From the NCBI GenBank assembly GCA_029860345.1, contig JAOUBJ010000005.1:124001-188000 (forward strand): a stretch of DNA of 64,000 nucleotides, read 5' to 3'. Of this stretch, positions 17,901-25,960 are shown one piece after another. Made by a program: the position numbers and the translations under genes. Source of the DNA: Candidatus Zixiibacteriota bacterium. Its GTDB lineage: Bacteria; Zixibacteria; MSB-5A5; GN15; FEB-12. The notes under the pieces are model-generated. The model did no database searches. It had not been told where the DNA came from and saw only the letters and a program-made list of their open reading frames with translations. How positions within the stretch are numbered: the first letter of the stretch is position 1; each line of letters starts with the position of its first letter.

Positions 17901-18651
17901 CGGTTTGACCTCCCTGTTCTTTGTCTTCGTTTCCGGGAGCGGGATTTTTCGCGACCGTCGGCTTGGTCACCTCGGGCGGATCAGCCGGGAGATCCGGATC
18001 GGCGACGACCGGTGGTTCCTTGACAGCCTCCGGTGATGTTGTGGTATCCTTTCCATCAGCCTCAGGTACAGGCGTTGCCGTCTGTTTTTCTTGCGTACCG
18101 GCTGCCGGTTTTGCGCTATCCGTTGGTGGATCGTTCTTGGCCGGCGCTGTACTATCATTGGTGGTCTTGGTTTCGGCCGGTTTGTCCGGCTTTGGCTTTT
18201 TCTTCTTGCGAGTGTCGACATAGTCAACGTCGCGGCCCACCTGTTGAAGTTTGTCCACATCCCAGATGAGTTCGTCCTTGCCAAGCGTGGAAAACTCATA
18301 CTTGGTCGCCATCTTGAGAGCGCTGAAGTTGCACGCTTCCTCACACAGTCCGCAGAAGCAACAAAGACCGTTATCGACGACAAATTCGTCGAGCACCTTT
18401 TTCTTATTCTCATCACGATGGGCAACGATTTTGATGGCGGCCGTGGGGCAGGCTCGCATGCACAGTTCGCAGGACGTACAGTTGAGTTCGCCGGTTTCCT
18501 TGTCGGACAGCAGAACCACGATGCCGCGCGAACGTTCGGGCATATCCATACGCTCTTCGGGATACTGAATAGTGATCGCATGGCGGCCCAAATGTTTACC
18601 AGCTATGCCGAGGCCTTTGAGCAGGTTTCTGATATGGTCAAGTATACGCAT
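17887..18651 (-). CDS. nuoI: NADH-quinone oxidoreductase subunit I with a long Pro/Thr/Lys-rich tail
   Basis: NuoI carries clusters N6a and N6b, which pass electrons toward NuoB. Two ferredoxin motifs are present: CTSCELCMRACP (about 58-69) and CCFCGLCEEACN (about 97-108). The second lacks the usual proline after its last cysteine. From about residue 147 the protein runs into a hydrophilic tail of roughly 105 residues made mainly of Pro, Lys, Thr, Ala and Asp. This takes it to 254 residues, against the usual 160-180. The tail keeps the reading frame and overlaps the start of nuoJ. It has no cysteines and no domain I recognise. The gene lies 6 nt after nuoH. Confidence 0.93.
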   Translation of the reverse strand: MRILDHIRNLLKGLGIAGKHLGRHAITIQYPEERMDMPERSRGIVVLLSDKETGELNCTSCELCMRACPTAAIKIVAHRDENKKKVLDEFVVDNGLCCFCGLCEEACNFSALKMATKYEFSTLGKDELIWDVDKLQQVGRDVDYVDTRKKKKPKPDKPAETKTTNDSTAPAKNDPPTDSAKPAAGTQEKQTATPVPEADGKDTTTSPEAVKEPPVVADPDLPADPPEVTKPTVAKNPAPGNEDKEQGGQTDGTS

Positions 18652-18657
18652 ACCGTC

Positions 18658-19725
18658 CTACTCCCAGTAGAGCCCGTAGTGTTTCAGGATTGCGGCCAGG
18701 ATCAGATTGGCGAACGTTACCGGTACCAGGAATTTCCAGGCGAACTCCATCAACTGATCGACGCGCAACCTTGGATAGGTCCATCGCACCAGCATCAGGA
18801 AAAAGACCATGAGCAGCGTCTTGCCCAGGAACCACACCCACGAAGGCAACCAGGGACCGTTCCAACCGCCGAGAAATACAGTTGCGGCGATTGCAGACAC
18901 CGTGAACATATTTACAAATTCGGCCAGGAAGAACATGGCGAACTTCATACCTGAGTATTCGATATTGTACCCGGCCACCAATTCCTGTTCGGCTTCTGGA
19001 ATATCAAACGGCGTGCGGTTGGCTTCGGCGATGGCGGCGATTGTATAGGTTACAAAAGCAATTGGTCCGAAGGGCACACGGAAGATGAACCAGTTGAACC
19101 AGCCGGATTGCGCTTCGACAATGTCAACCATCGACAAAGAACCGGTGTAGAGAATAACGGCCAGCAGAGATACTACCATAGGCACCTCGTAGCTGACCAC
19201 CTGAGCGGCCGAGCGCATCCCGCCCAGCAGGGCATATTTGTTGTTGGAACCCCAGCCAGCCATCAAGAGCGAGATGACGGTGAACGTCGTTACGGCCATG
19301 ATGTACAGAATGCCGATATTGAGATCGGCCACGATCAAGCCACGACCGAACGGCATTGCAACATAGGCCAAAAAGGCGGCCACAAAACAGACGATAGGCG
19401 CCCAAAAGAATACGATCTTGTCACGTGTCTCGATTCTGATGTCTTCTTTTTGCAGTAGTTTAAGCGCATCCATAACCGTCTGGTACCAACCATGCCAACC
19501 TACGCGCATAGGACCGAAACGCTGTTGGATGTGGGCTGCTATCTTTCGTTCCCACCAAACCAGGAACAGGGCGAACAATGACAGCACACTGAACACCGTC
19601 ACGCCGAGTGCGCCGTACATGACGATGTTTTGCAGCGGCTCGGGCAGACCGATTGAGACCAATAGCTCGTGTAGCCATTTGAAAACGCCGTGGAGTTCAC
19701 CGATAGCAATAACCGGAGGGTTCAT
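18658..19725 (-). CDS. nuoH: NADH-quinone oxidoreductase subunit H
   Basis: A 355-residue membrane subunit at the quinone-binding joint of complex I. Landmarks are WWERKIAAHIQQRFGPMRVG near the first loop, the helix GWGSNNKYALLGGMRSAAQ with conserved acidic surroundings, and AEANRTPFDIPEAEQELVAG. Its start overlaps the nuoD stop by 4 nt. Confidence 0.96.
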   Translation of the reverse strand: MNPPVIAIGELHGVFKWLHELLVSIGLPEPLQNIVMYGALGVTVFSVLSLFALFLVWWERKIAAHIQQRFGPMRVGWHGWYQTVMDALKLLQKEDIRIETRDKIVFFWAPIVCFVAAFLAYVAMPFGRGLIVADLNIGILYIMAVTTFTVISLLMAGWGSNNKYALLGGMRSAAQVVSYEVPMVVSLLAVILYTGSLSMVDIVEAQSGWFNWFIFRVPFGPIAFVTYTIAAIAEANRTPFDIPEAEQELVAGYNIEYSGMKFAMFFLAEFVNMFTVSAIAATVFLGGWNGPWLPSWVWFLGKTLLMVFFLMLVRWTYPRLRVDQLMEFAWKFLVPVTFANLILAAILKHYGLYWE

Positions 19726-20825
19726 CGATCAACCTCGGGCATGATAATGTCAAGGGTGGCAAATATGGTCACCAAGTCGGCAATCAATACATCGGTGGCA
19801 ATCTCCGGCACCAGTCTGAGATGATTATATGAGCTGCCGCGCAGTTTGACCCGCACCGGTTTGGTGCTGCCGTCGGAGCGAATGTATACCCCCATCTCAC
19901 CGCGCGCACTTTCGATACGCGAGTAGACCTCGCCTGCCGGCGGTTTGAACTTCGGTTTGACTTTGCACTTGATGTCGCCTTCGGGCAGATTGTCCAGCGC
20001 CTGTTCGATGATTCTCAAAGACGCTTTCATCTCATCGATGCGTTGAATAAACCGGTCGTAGGAGTCGCCGTTTTTCTGAGTAGGTATCTCAAAATTAAAT
20101 TTGTCATAGATCGAGTAAGGGTCGTCGCGTCGGACATCGTAATCGACACCCGAAGCGCGCAGTACCGGCCCTGATGCACCGAAGGCAATGGCCTTCTCAG
20201 CCGTGAGTACGCCGATCCCTTTGGTGCGCACCAGCCAGATCGGATTTTCGTTCAAGAGTCCTTCATAGTCGGCGAACTTGCCCCACAGTTTATCCATAAA
20301 CTCCCGACACTTGGGCACGAACTCGTCCGGGATATCCTGCGACACACCGCCGATGCGAATGTAGTTGTAGGTCAGGCGCTGTCCGCAAGTCATCTCGAAC
20401 AAGTCGATAATATCTTCGCGTTCACGCAGGCCGTAGAGAAACGGCGTATAGGCGCCGACATCCATGGCCGTCACGCCCCAGAAAATCAGGTGTGAGGCAA
20501 TGCGGTTCAGCTCTACCATGATGACCCGCAGATACTCGGCCCGTTCGGGCACTTCCAATCCGGCCAGTTTTTCCACGGCCAGGGCGTAGACATGATCCGA
20601 GGCCATGGCCGTGACATACTCGAACCGATCCATCATGGGCGAACACTGCGGATAGGTGCGGTTTTCACAAATCTTCTCTATGGCCCGGTGAAGATAGCCG
20701 ATTACCGGCTCGATATGCACTACCTTTTCACCATCCATGGTCAACACCAGGCGACAGACGCCGTGCGTTGAGGGATGGTGCGGCCCCATATTAACCAGGA
20801 ATTCTTCGGTTCGCAGCTTGGCCAT
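19722..20825 (-). CDS. nuoD: NADH-quinone oxidoreductase subunit D (49-kDa homologue)
   Basis: A 367-residue soluble subunit that forms the quinone site together with NuoB. It opens with VNMGPHHPSTHGVCRLVL, the conserved HxxxH quinone-site loop, and contains YLHRAIEKICENRTYPQ and IESARGEMGVYI. It ends with the conserved LRLVPEIATDVLIADLVTIF, then LDIIMPEVDR. Its ATG overlaps the nuoC stop by one base (TAATG). Confidence 0.97.
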   Translation of the reverse strand: MAKLRTEEFLVNMGPHHPSTHGVCRLVLTMDGEKVVHIEPVIGYLHRAIEKICENRTYPQCSPMMDRFEYVTAMASDHVYALAVEKLAGLEVPERAEYLRVIMVELNRIASHLIFWGVTAMDVGAYTPFLYGLREREDIIDLFEMTCGQRLTYNYIRIGGVSQDIPDEFVPKCREFMDKLWGKFADYEGLLNENPIWLVRTKGIGVLTAEKAIAFGASGPVLRASGVDYDVRRDDPYSIYDKFNFEIPTQKNGDSYDRFIQRIDEMKASLRIIEQALDNLPEGDIKCKVKPKFKPPAGEVYSRIESARGEMGVYIRSDGSTKPVRVKLRGSSYNHLRLVPEIATDVLIADLVTIFATLDIIMPEVDR

Positions 20826-21304
20826 TACAGCTGTGGCATCCTTATGAAGTCGGGTGCATCCCAGTCTTTGCGCATGGGGTAACCCTGGTCCCAGTCGTCC
20901 GGCAACAGGAATCGGTTCAAGTCGCCGTGGTTGGCAATGTCGATCCCGAACAGCTCCCAGATTTCACGCTCGTGCCATTCGGCAGCCGGCCAAACTTCTT
21001 TGGTGGACTCGATCACCGCCTGATCGTATGGGAGCGCGACCTTGAAGTCGAGGCGCAGGCTGAACGTGATGGAAGACAAAGAATAGACGACCTCAAACCG
21101 TTCGCCGGTGTCGACACCTGAGATGTTGTTCAAAAAATCGAACTTGAGGTTTTCGTGGTCGCGAAGCATCAGCGCGACTTTCATAAGGTCGCTCGGCTTC
21201 ACATCGAACATCAGATCGAAGACACCACTCTCTGAAGGGGTCATCGTTCCCTGGCTGAGCTTGAGTATCTTCTCTTTGAGTTCGTCTTTATTCATGTCGG
21301 TCAT
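20825..21304 (-). CDS. nuoC: NADH-quinone oxidoreductase subunit C (30-kDa homologue)
   Basis: A 159-residue soluble subunit of complex I. The family signature EREIWELFGIDIANH is present, followed by RFLLPDDWDQGYPMRKD. The open frame runs much further upstream, through nuoB. The ATG at 21304 (MTDMNKDEL) or the one at 21295 fits the family length and lies just after the nuoB stop; an AGG stretch precedes both. It is a separate protein and is not fused to NuoD. Confidence 0.93.
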   Translation of the reverse strand: MTDMNKDELKEKILKLSQGTMTPSESGVFDLMFDVKPSDLMKVALMLRDHENLKFDFLNNISGVDTGERFEVVYSLSSITFSLRLDFKVALPYDQAVIESTKEVWPAAEWHEREIWELFGIDIANHGDLNRFLLPDDWDQGYPMRKDWDAPDFIRMPQL

Positions 21305-21314
21305 GCCTGTCGTG

Positions 21315-21827
21315 CTATTTTTCGTGCCAGTCAGCAAGCTTCTGCGACTTGATTTTCTTTTGGAGATGAAGGCAACCTTCCAAAAGCGACTCCGGTCGTG
21401 GCGGACATCCGGGTATATAAATATCGACCGGGACAATATGGTCGATCCCCTTCTCGACGGCATAGCTGTCATAGTAAAACGGTCCGCCCTTGATGGTGCA
21501 TCCTCCCATGGCGATCACGTAGCGCGGCTCAGCCATTTGGTCATACAGTCGACGCAAGCGTGGCGCCATCTTTTTGGTAATTGTACCGGCGGCAATAATC
21601 AGATCGGCCTGCCGGGGCGTGGGGCGGAAGATCATGCCGAGTCGATCAAAGTCATAGCGTGAGGCGCCGGTGCACATAAGTTCGATAGCACAGCAAGCGG
21701 TCGCGAACAGAAGATACCACATGGAACAAGCCTGCGAATGGCTGAGAATGGATTCAAGCTGCGTGGCGACAATCCCGCCACCTGGAATTTGTTCAGCATA
21801 TACCGGAACTTTTTTGATCAGACCCAT
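21315..21827 (-). CDS. nuoB: NADH-quinone oxidoreductase subunit B (N2 cluster)
   Basis: A 170-residue soluble subunit carrying cluster N2, the last iron-sulfur centre before quinone. The four cysteine ligands are visible: the CC pair in ATACCAIELM, one in MGGCTIKGGP and one in IPGCPPRPE. It overlaps the end of nuoA by 10 nt. Confidence 0.97.
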   Translation of the reverse strand: MGLIKKVPVYAEQIPGGGIVATQLESILSHSQACSMWYLLFATACCAIELMCTGASRYDFDRLGMIFRPTPRQADLIIAAGTITKKMAPRLRRLYDQMAEPRYVIAMGGCTIKGGPFYYDSYAVEKGIDHIVPVDIYIPGCPPRPESLLEGCLHLQKKIKSQKLADWHEK

Positions 21828-22171
21828 TTGAGGGCTCCCTTTTTCCAGGCGTAGACGAGTCCGAAGAACAATATCAAAATGAAGATCACCATTTCAACCA
21901 GGGCGTAGAGGCCGAGTTGGCCGTATGCTACCGCCCACGGAAACAGGAAGACCGCCTCGACGTCGAAGATGACAAAGATCAGCGCGAAGATATAGTAGCG
22001 ATTGTGAAACTTGATCCAGGAATTACCGATGGGCAACTCGGCGCATTCGTAGTTGACGTTTTTCTCGGGGTATGGATTATGCGGCCTGAGAAGACGGGCC
22101 AAGAAGAACGTAAACAGCACCATCCCGGCGCCAACACAGATGAAAATCAAGACCGCCAGGTACTCGGACAT
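21818..22171 (-). CDS. nuoA: NADH-quinone oxidoreductase subunit A
   Basis: A 117-residue membrane subunit of complex I with three helices. It has the family loop NYECAELPIGNSWIKFHNRY, with the conserved Cys-Glu pair, then FVIFDVEAVFLFPWA. It is the first gene of the 11-gene operon, with AGAGG about 11 nt before the ATG. nuoE, nuoF and nuoG, which form the NADH-oxidising arm, are absent from the operon and from the window. Confidence 0.95.
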   Translation of the reverse strand: MSEYLAVLIFICVGAGMVLFTFFLARLLRPHNPYPEKNVNYECAELPIGNSWIKFHNRYYIFALIFVIFDVEAVFLFPWAVAYGQLGLYALVEMVIFILILFFGLVYAWKKGALKWV

Positions 22172-22674
22172 TTCTCAATACCTCTCATTTCCGGTGAACT
22201 CGTGTCCATGTGACCGAATTCACAAATAACGTTGGCGAAAGAAAGGCTGGTGCGCCCATAAGTCAAGATGTTTTTTGCGGAGTTTGGTGCCTTCTCGATT
22301 CGCTCAGGGTGAGTTTGGGGGGCAGTCAGAGTGAGGTGTACGGGTTTCGTTAATGGCCACCTCATGGTGAGCGGAGTCGAACCATGAACGCTCGGTATGA
22401 TCACCTACGAGAGCACATTATAAGAATGTAGGGCAGGTCTGTCTTCTTTAATGCTGGAAAAGTCCCGCGCGGCGTCATTGCGAACGGGTCGGCGTTTCGC
22501 GGACGAGCGCGGCAATCTCATGCCTCGACTCCGCTCGGCATGACATAATTACAACGAATTGAGATTGCCACGGCATCCGGCCAATAGGAGCCACTTGTGG
22601 CCGCAGGATACCTCGCAACGACGGGTCCGTGGGTTTATCGACAAGCCCCTTGCTGTGTGTTTACTGTCCTACTC
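22172..22674. other. Intergenic region upstream of nuoA with hairpin repeats, no gene seen
   Basis: About 500 bases. It contains a degenerate (22294-22312) and an intact (22518-22543) member of the TCGACTNCGCTC family. A TTGACT sits on the minus strand near 22260-22265 without a convincing -10, so the nuo promoter is not located. No protein-like frame. Confidence 0.55.
22518..22543. repeat. TCGACTNCGCTC hairpin family member
   Basis: The arms TCATGCC and GGCATGA pair over 7 bp around the loop TCGACTCCGCTC. The arm sequence differs from the TCACCCT type, yet pairing is kept. Confidence 0.75.
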
Positions 22675-24345
22675 TCACCAGGCCGACGGCGCCGGACCGC
22701 CCGTGAACATGTAATCCACTAAATAGATGAGGTCGGCTATATCGATCTGGGTGCCGCCGATACCGTCGACATTGGCTGTCTCCATTATCGAAGGTTCGGG
22801 ACCTCCCTGAAACATGTACTCGACAAGGTAGACCAAATCCGAGATGTCTACATGGCCGTCAGCGTTCAGGTCACCCGAAATGTGGCCCACGAAGACAAGC
22901 CGGCCAACTGCCGTGAACGGTGCACCGTCCAAATACTCACCTTCAACGGTGTAAGGCTGCACACTGATGTCCATCAGAGCTCCATAACCTTCAATGAACT
23001 CTCCGGCATGGAAGACTACTTCAAGGACATCGCCATCGAAAGCGGGAAGTGAAGGAATCACGGCTGCTGAAGTTGGAGAAACAGTGGCATTGATCGAAAG
23101 TGTCGCCGTATTAACATCAGAGGCGGTGTAGCCGGAATCGAAATTGCCCATATACGATGTCAGTTCCAAGGGAGTTACACTGTGCGCAAAGTAATAGTAC
23201 ATCGTATCAGGATCGGGCGCGGCTGCCGGTGTCGTCCCCCATTCGGTCAGATTGGACAGGATCGAAACATTTCCAGAGCCCCCATTTGCTACCGCCAGAT
23301 CGTTGTCATTGTCGCCATCAAGGTCGGCCGAGAAGATCGCCACGGGACCGTTACCTGCCCCATAATCGCCGGCCGCTGCAAATGTTCCGTCACCATTGTT
23401 CAGCAGGATGGAGACATTGCCGGAGTTCGAATTTGCCAAAGCCAGGTCGTTATCACCATCTCCGTCAAGGTCGGCCGAGGATACAGACGAAGGCTCATTC
23501 CCTGCTGCATAACCGGCCGCGGCGGCAAATGTCCCGTCACCGTTGTTCAAAAGGACTGAGACACTATTAGAAGACTGATTGGCCACCGCCAGATCGTTGT
23601 CGGTATCGCCGTCCAAGTCGGCTGAGAAGACCGACCAGGGCGCTGTCCCGACAGCATAGTTGACCCGTGTAGCGAAGGTCCCGTCGCCATTGTTCAGCAA
23701 GATAGAAACGTTGTTGGCAAGCCGGTTGGCCACGGCCAGGTCGTTGTCGGTATCGCCGTCCAGGTCGGTTGCGAAAACTGACCAGGCGGCATTCCCGGCA
23801 GCATAGAATACCCGAGGAGCAAAGGTCCCATCGCCATTGTTCAGCAGGATAGAAACATTGTCGGACTGTCGATTCGCCACCACGATATCGTTGTCGGTAT
23901 CACCGTCAAAATCGGCTGAGAAAAGGGCGCGAGGCTTGCCTCCGGCGGTGTAATTGACCGCCGCCGCAAATGTCCCGTCGCCATTGTTAAGCAGGATTGA
24001 GACATTGTTGTTGTTGGCGTTCGTCACAGCCAGGTCGTTGTAGGTGTCTCCATCAAAGTCGATTGAGAAAACTCCGGACGGGAAAGCACCTGTTGCATGA
24101 TTGGCAGCCGTGGTAAAAATCCCAATACCGTTGTTCAGCAGAACAGTGACGTCACCGGAAACGCGATTGGCCAGGGCCAGGTCGTTATCATTATCCCCGT
24201 CAAAGTCAGCTGAGAACACGGCCCGGGGGCCACCTCCGACCCCATAATTGACCGCGGGATCAAACAGCGGATCAATGGACAAAACGGCTCCGACCAGAGC
24301 CAGGGTCAACAGTAGGGTCAGCAACAGGAGTGTTGGTTTTGACAT
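22675..24345 (-). CDS. Secreted FG-GAP/VCBS repeat protein with C-terminal dockerin-like tag
   Basis: A 556-residue exported protein (signal peptide about 1-23). Residues of about 28-375 are seven tandem repeats of about 49 residues with the pattern 'FSADLDGDTDNDLAVAN ... NVSILLNNGDGTF', the calcium-binding FG-GAP/VCBS blade, so a seven-bladed beta-propeller is likely. A beta-rich domain follows (about 380-490), and the protein ends in two EF-hand-like dockerin repeats (GDLNADGHVDISDLVYLVEY and QIDIADLIYLVDYMFTGG). Start: AGAGAGG lies 8-9 nt before the ATG at 24345. The protein probably acts at the cell surface or outside. No catalytic domain is seen, and the ligand is unknown. It stands alone between repeat-rich gaps. 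Confidence 0.88.
   Translation of the reverse strand: MSKPTLLLLTLLLTLALVGAVLSIDPLFDPAVNYGVGGGPRAVFSADFDGDNDNDLALANRVSGDVTVLLNNGIGIFTTAANHATGAFPSGVFSIDFDGDTYNDLAVTNANNNNVSILLNNGDGTFAAAVNYTAGGKPRALFSADFDGDTDNDIVVANRQSDNVSILLNNGDGTFAPRVFYAAGNAAWSVFATDLDGDTDNDLAVANRLANNVSILLNNGDGTFATRVNYAVGTAPWSVFSADLDGDTDNDLAVANQSSNSVSVLLNNGDGTFAAAAGYAAGNEPSSVSSADLDGDGDNDLALANSNSGNVSILLNNGDGTFAAAGDYGAGNGPVAIFSADLDGDNDNDLAVANGGSGNVSILSNLTEWGTTPAAAPDPDTMYYYFAHSVTPLELTSYMGNFDSGYTASDVNTATLSINATVSPTSAAVIPSLPAFDGDVLEVVFHAGEFIEGYGALMDISVQPYTVEGEYLDGAPFTAVGRLVFVGHISGDLNADGHVDISDLVYLVEYMFQGGPEPSIMETANVDGIGGTQIDIADLIYLVDYMFTGGPAPSAW
23245..24264 (-). repeat. Tandem coding repeat of about 147 bp, seven units
   Basis: The FG-GAP units are also similar as DNA. 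The phrase for NVSILLNNGDGTF recurs about every 147 bases (for example near 23387, 23534, 23681 and 23828) with few changes, which suggests recent duplication or repeat homogenisation. Confidence 0.7.
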
Positions 24346-24617
24346 GATATATCCTCTCTGTAATAGTCAATATCGTGCAGTAATGGCTTACGATTCCACG
24401 GGGACTCCTGGTAGAGTGATCTCCGGGAAAGCGTGAAGTATATGGCGCTTAGACCACTGGAAATATACCTGATTTCCAGAAATCTCCAAGCCGAAATTCC
24501 CATATATGGGTTACAAAAGCCGGGCCGGTGGGGTAGTGCATTGTTGTGGTGGTCGAGTCTTCAAGGCATGTTGAAAGAGTTCCCTCGTGAGGGCTTGTTG
24601 AAGAACCCTCGGCGCCT

Positions 24618-24719
24618 CGGGTGGCCGTCTCAAACCTTGTTTGGGACGGTTTTGCGATATGGAGAAGATCACCCCCAAAGCGACCTTGAGGGTGCCACCC
24701 GACGGAGAGATTGCCGCGG
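24618..24719. repeat. Direct repeat A, copy 1
   Basis: About 100 bases beginning GGGTGGCCGTCTCAAACC and ending CGGAGAGATTGCCGCG. It is nearly identical to 24916-25015, with a few substitutions and a short indel after TTTGGGACGG. Confidence 0.75.
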
Positions 24720-24743
24720 TACGTCCGCCGCAACAATACCATG

Positions 24744-24786
24744 TCATGCTGAGCGCAGTCGAAGCATGAGCGCAGTCGAAGCATGA
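24744..24786. repeat. TCGACTNCGCTC hairpin family member with a partial tandem duplication
   Basis: In inverted orientation, TCATGCT and AGCATGA pair around GAGCGCAGTCGA (24744-24769). The right part is immediately duplicated to 24786 with a 19-nt period. Confidence 0.7.
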
Positions 24787-24804
24787 GCGCGGCGACGTAG
24801 GAAT

Positions 24805-24830
24805 TCACCCTTCGACTGCGCTCAGGGTGA
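24805..24830. repeat. TCGACTNCGCTC hairpin family member
   Basis: The arms TCACCCT and AGGGTGA pair perfectly around TCGACTGCGCTC. Confidence 0.75.
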
Positions 24831-24915
24831 CACGGTTGAGAACGTACTTCGCGATTCGCGGGATGTCGAAACCACAGGGATTTCGACCTACGGTTTTCTG
24901 CCGATCTCGGCGGGT

Positions 24916-25015
24916 CGGGTGGCCGTCTCAAACCTTGTTTGGGACGGGGTTTGGCATAGAGAAGATCACCCCCAAAGCGACTTTGAGGGTGCCACCCGAC
25001 GGAGAGATTGCCGCG
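24916..25015. repeat. Direct repeat A, copy 2
   Basis: The second copy of the segment at 24618-24719. Related fragments occur inverted near 28640-28660 (GTTTGAGACGGCCACTCGG) and near 7130-7151. Confidence 0.75.
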
Positions 25016-25091
25016 TCGCTACGACACAGGTGCCTTCGCTCCTCGCAATGACGTTGAGCGAAGCGCAAGGGACCCATTTATGGGTGATTTA

Positions 25092-25955
25092 TCACCCCTC
25101 GGCTTCGATCTCGGCCATCAGGTCGGCGCCGACCTCCAGCTGGTCGTAGGTGCTCTCAGACGATTGATAGAGAACCAACAATGTCACGCGGCGGTTGCGG
25201 GCATCGGAAGGCTTGTCCATTATCATTGGAAATCGGTCGGCATAGCCGCGCACTTCGCGGATTTGGTCGGGGCTGAGACCGGAAACTTCCATAAGTTGTC
25301 TGGCCGAGTTGGCTCTGTCGGTGGACAGTTCCCAGTTGGTGTAACCTTTACGGCCGGCGTAGTTGGCGTCGGTGTGGCCTTCAATCGAGATACGATTGTT
25401 CAGTTGGCCCAATTCACGGGCGATAGTGATCAGAATCACGGCCGACTTCTGCAAGAGCTTGGCCGATCCGGGTTCAAAGAAGGCGGGTGAGTTTTCAGAC
25501 TCGTTGAGGATGATACGGAGACCCTCAGAAGTCATTTGCATTTTCACATTTTTCTTGAGCCTTTGAAAGGCCTCCTGCTTTTCCAGTTCGTGGGCTATCC
25601 GTTTGGCCGCTGAGTTCATTGTTTTGCGTTCGACATCGGAGGGTCCTTTAGGCGAATCTGCCTGCGCCGATTTCAGCCCGACATCGGATGAAACTCTTGG
25701 GATCACGGAGGCCGAACCTTTCAAGACACCGGCTGCGCCTTCTCTTTGGTACTTCCCGGGATCGCGAAAATAGCCGCCGACCGCTTCACGCACTTCCGGT
25801 TTCTGACCGACCAGCCACATGACCATAAAGAAGGCCATCATGGCTGTCATAAAATCGGCAAAGGCTACTTTCCAGGCACCGCCGTGGTGGCCGCCATGAC
25901 CACCGCGTTTGACTCTCTTAACGATAATTGGTTGTTGTTCGTTGCCGTCGGCCAT
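25092..25955 (-). CDS. motB: MotB-type motor stator protein
   Basis: A 287-residue protein. Basic N-terminus, then a single membrane helix with the proton-binding aspartate in FADFMTAMMAFFMVMWLVG (Asp34), a plug/linker region, and a C-terminal OmpA-like peptidoglycan-binding domain (about 140-270) with ISIEGHTDANYAG and NWELSTDRANSARQLM. With MotA it forms the ion channel that drives flagellar rotation. It lies 5 nt after motA. The aspartate-threonine surroundings look like the H+-type rather than the Na+-type stator, though this cannot be settled from sequence alone. Confidence 0.92.
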   Translation of the reverse strand: MADGNEQQPIIVKRVKRGGHGGHHGGAWKVAFADFMTAMMAFFMVMWLVGQKPEVREAVGGYFRDPGKYQREGAAGVLKGSASVIPRVSSDVGLKSAQADSPKGPSDVERKTMNSAAKRIAHELEKQEAFQRLKKNVKMQMTSEGLRIILNESENSPAFFEPGSAKLLQKSAVILITIARELGQLNNRISIEGHTDANYAGRKGYTNWELSTDRANSARQLMEVSGLSPDQIREVRGYADRFPMIMDKPSDARNRRVTLLVLYQSSESTYDQLEVGADLMAEIEAEG

Positions 25956-25960
25956 TTCGA

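Larger units (their letters stand above)
24346..25091. other. Repeat-rich intergenic region, no gene seen
   Basis: About 745 bases between the FG-GAP gene and motB. It holds two copies of a roughly 100-bp segment (24618-24719 and 24916-25015) and hairpin-family members at 24744-24769 and 24805-24830. Near 25073 lies the palindromic word ACCCATTTATGGG, which recurs inverted near 28490. The open frames here are repeat-derived and unlike proteins. Confidence 0.65.

Noticed and set aside
17331-18954. Long plus-strand open frames opposite nuoI, nuoJ and nuoH
   Set aside because: All three Nuo proteins carry family signatures on the minus strand; GC-rich codon bias explains the long antisense frames.
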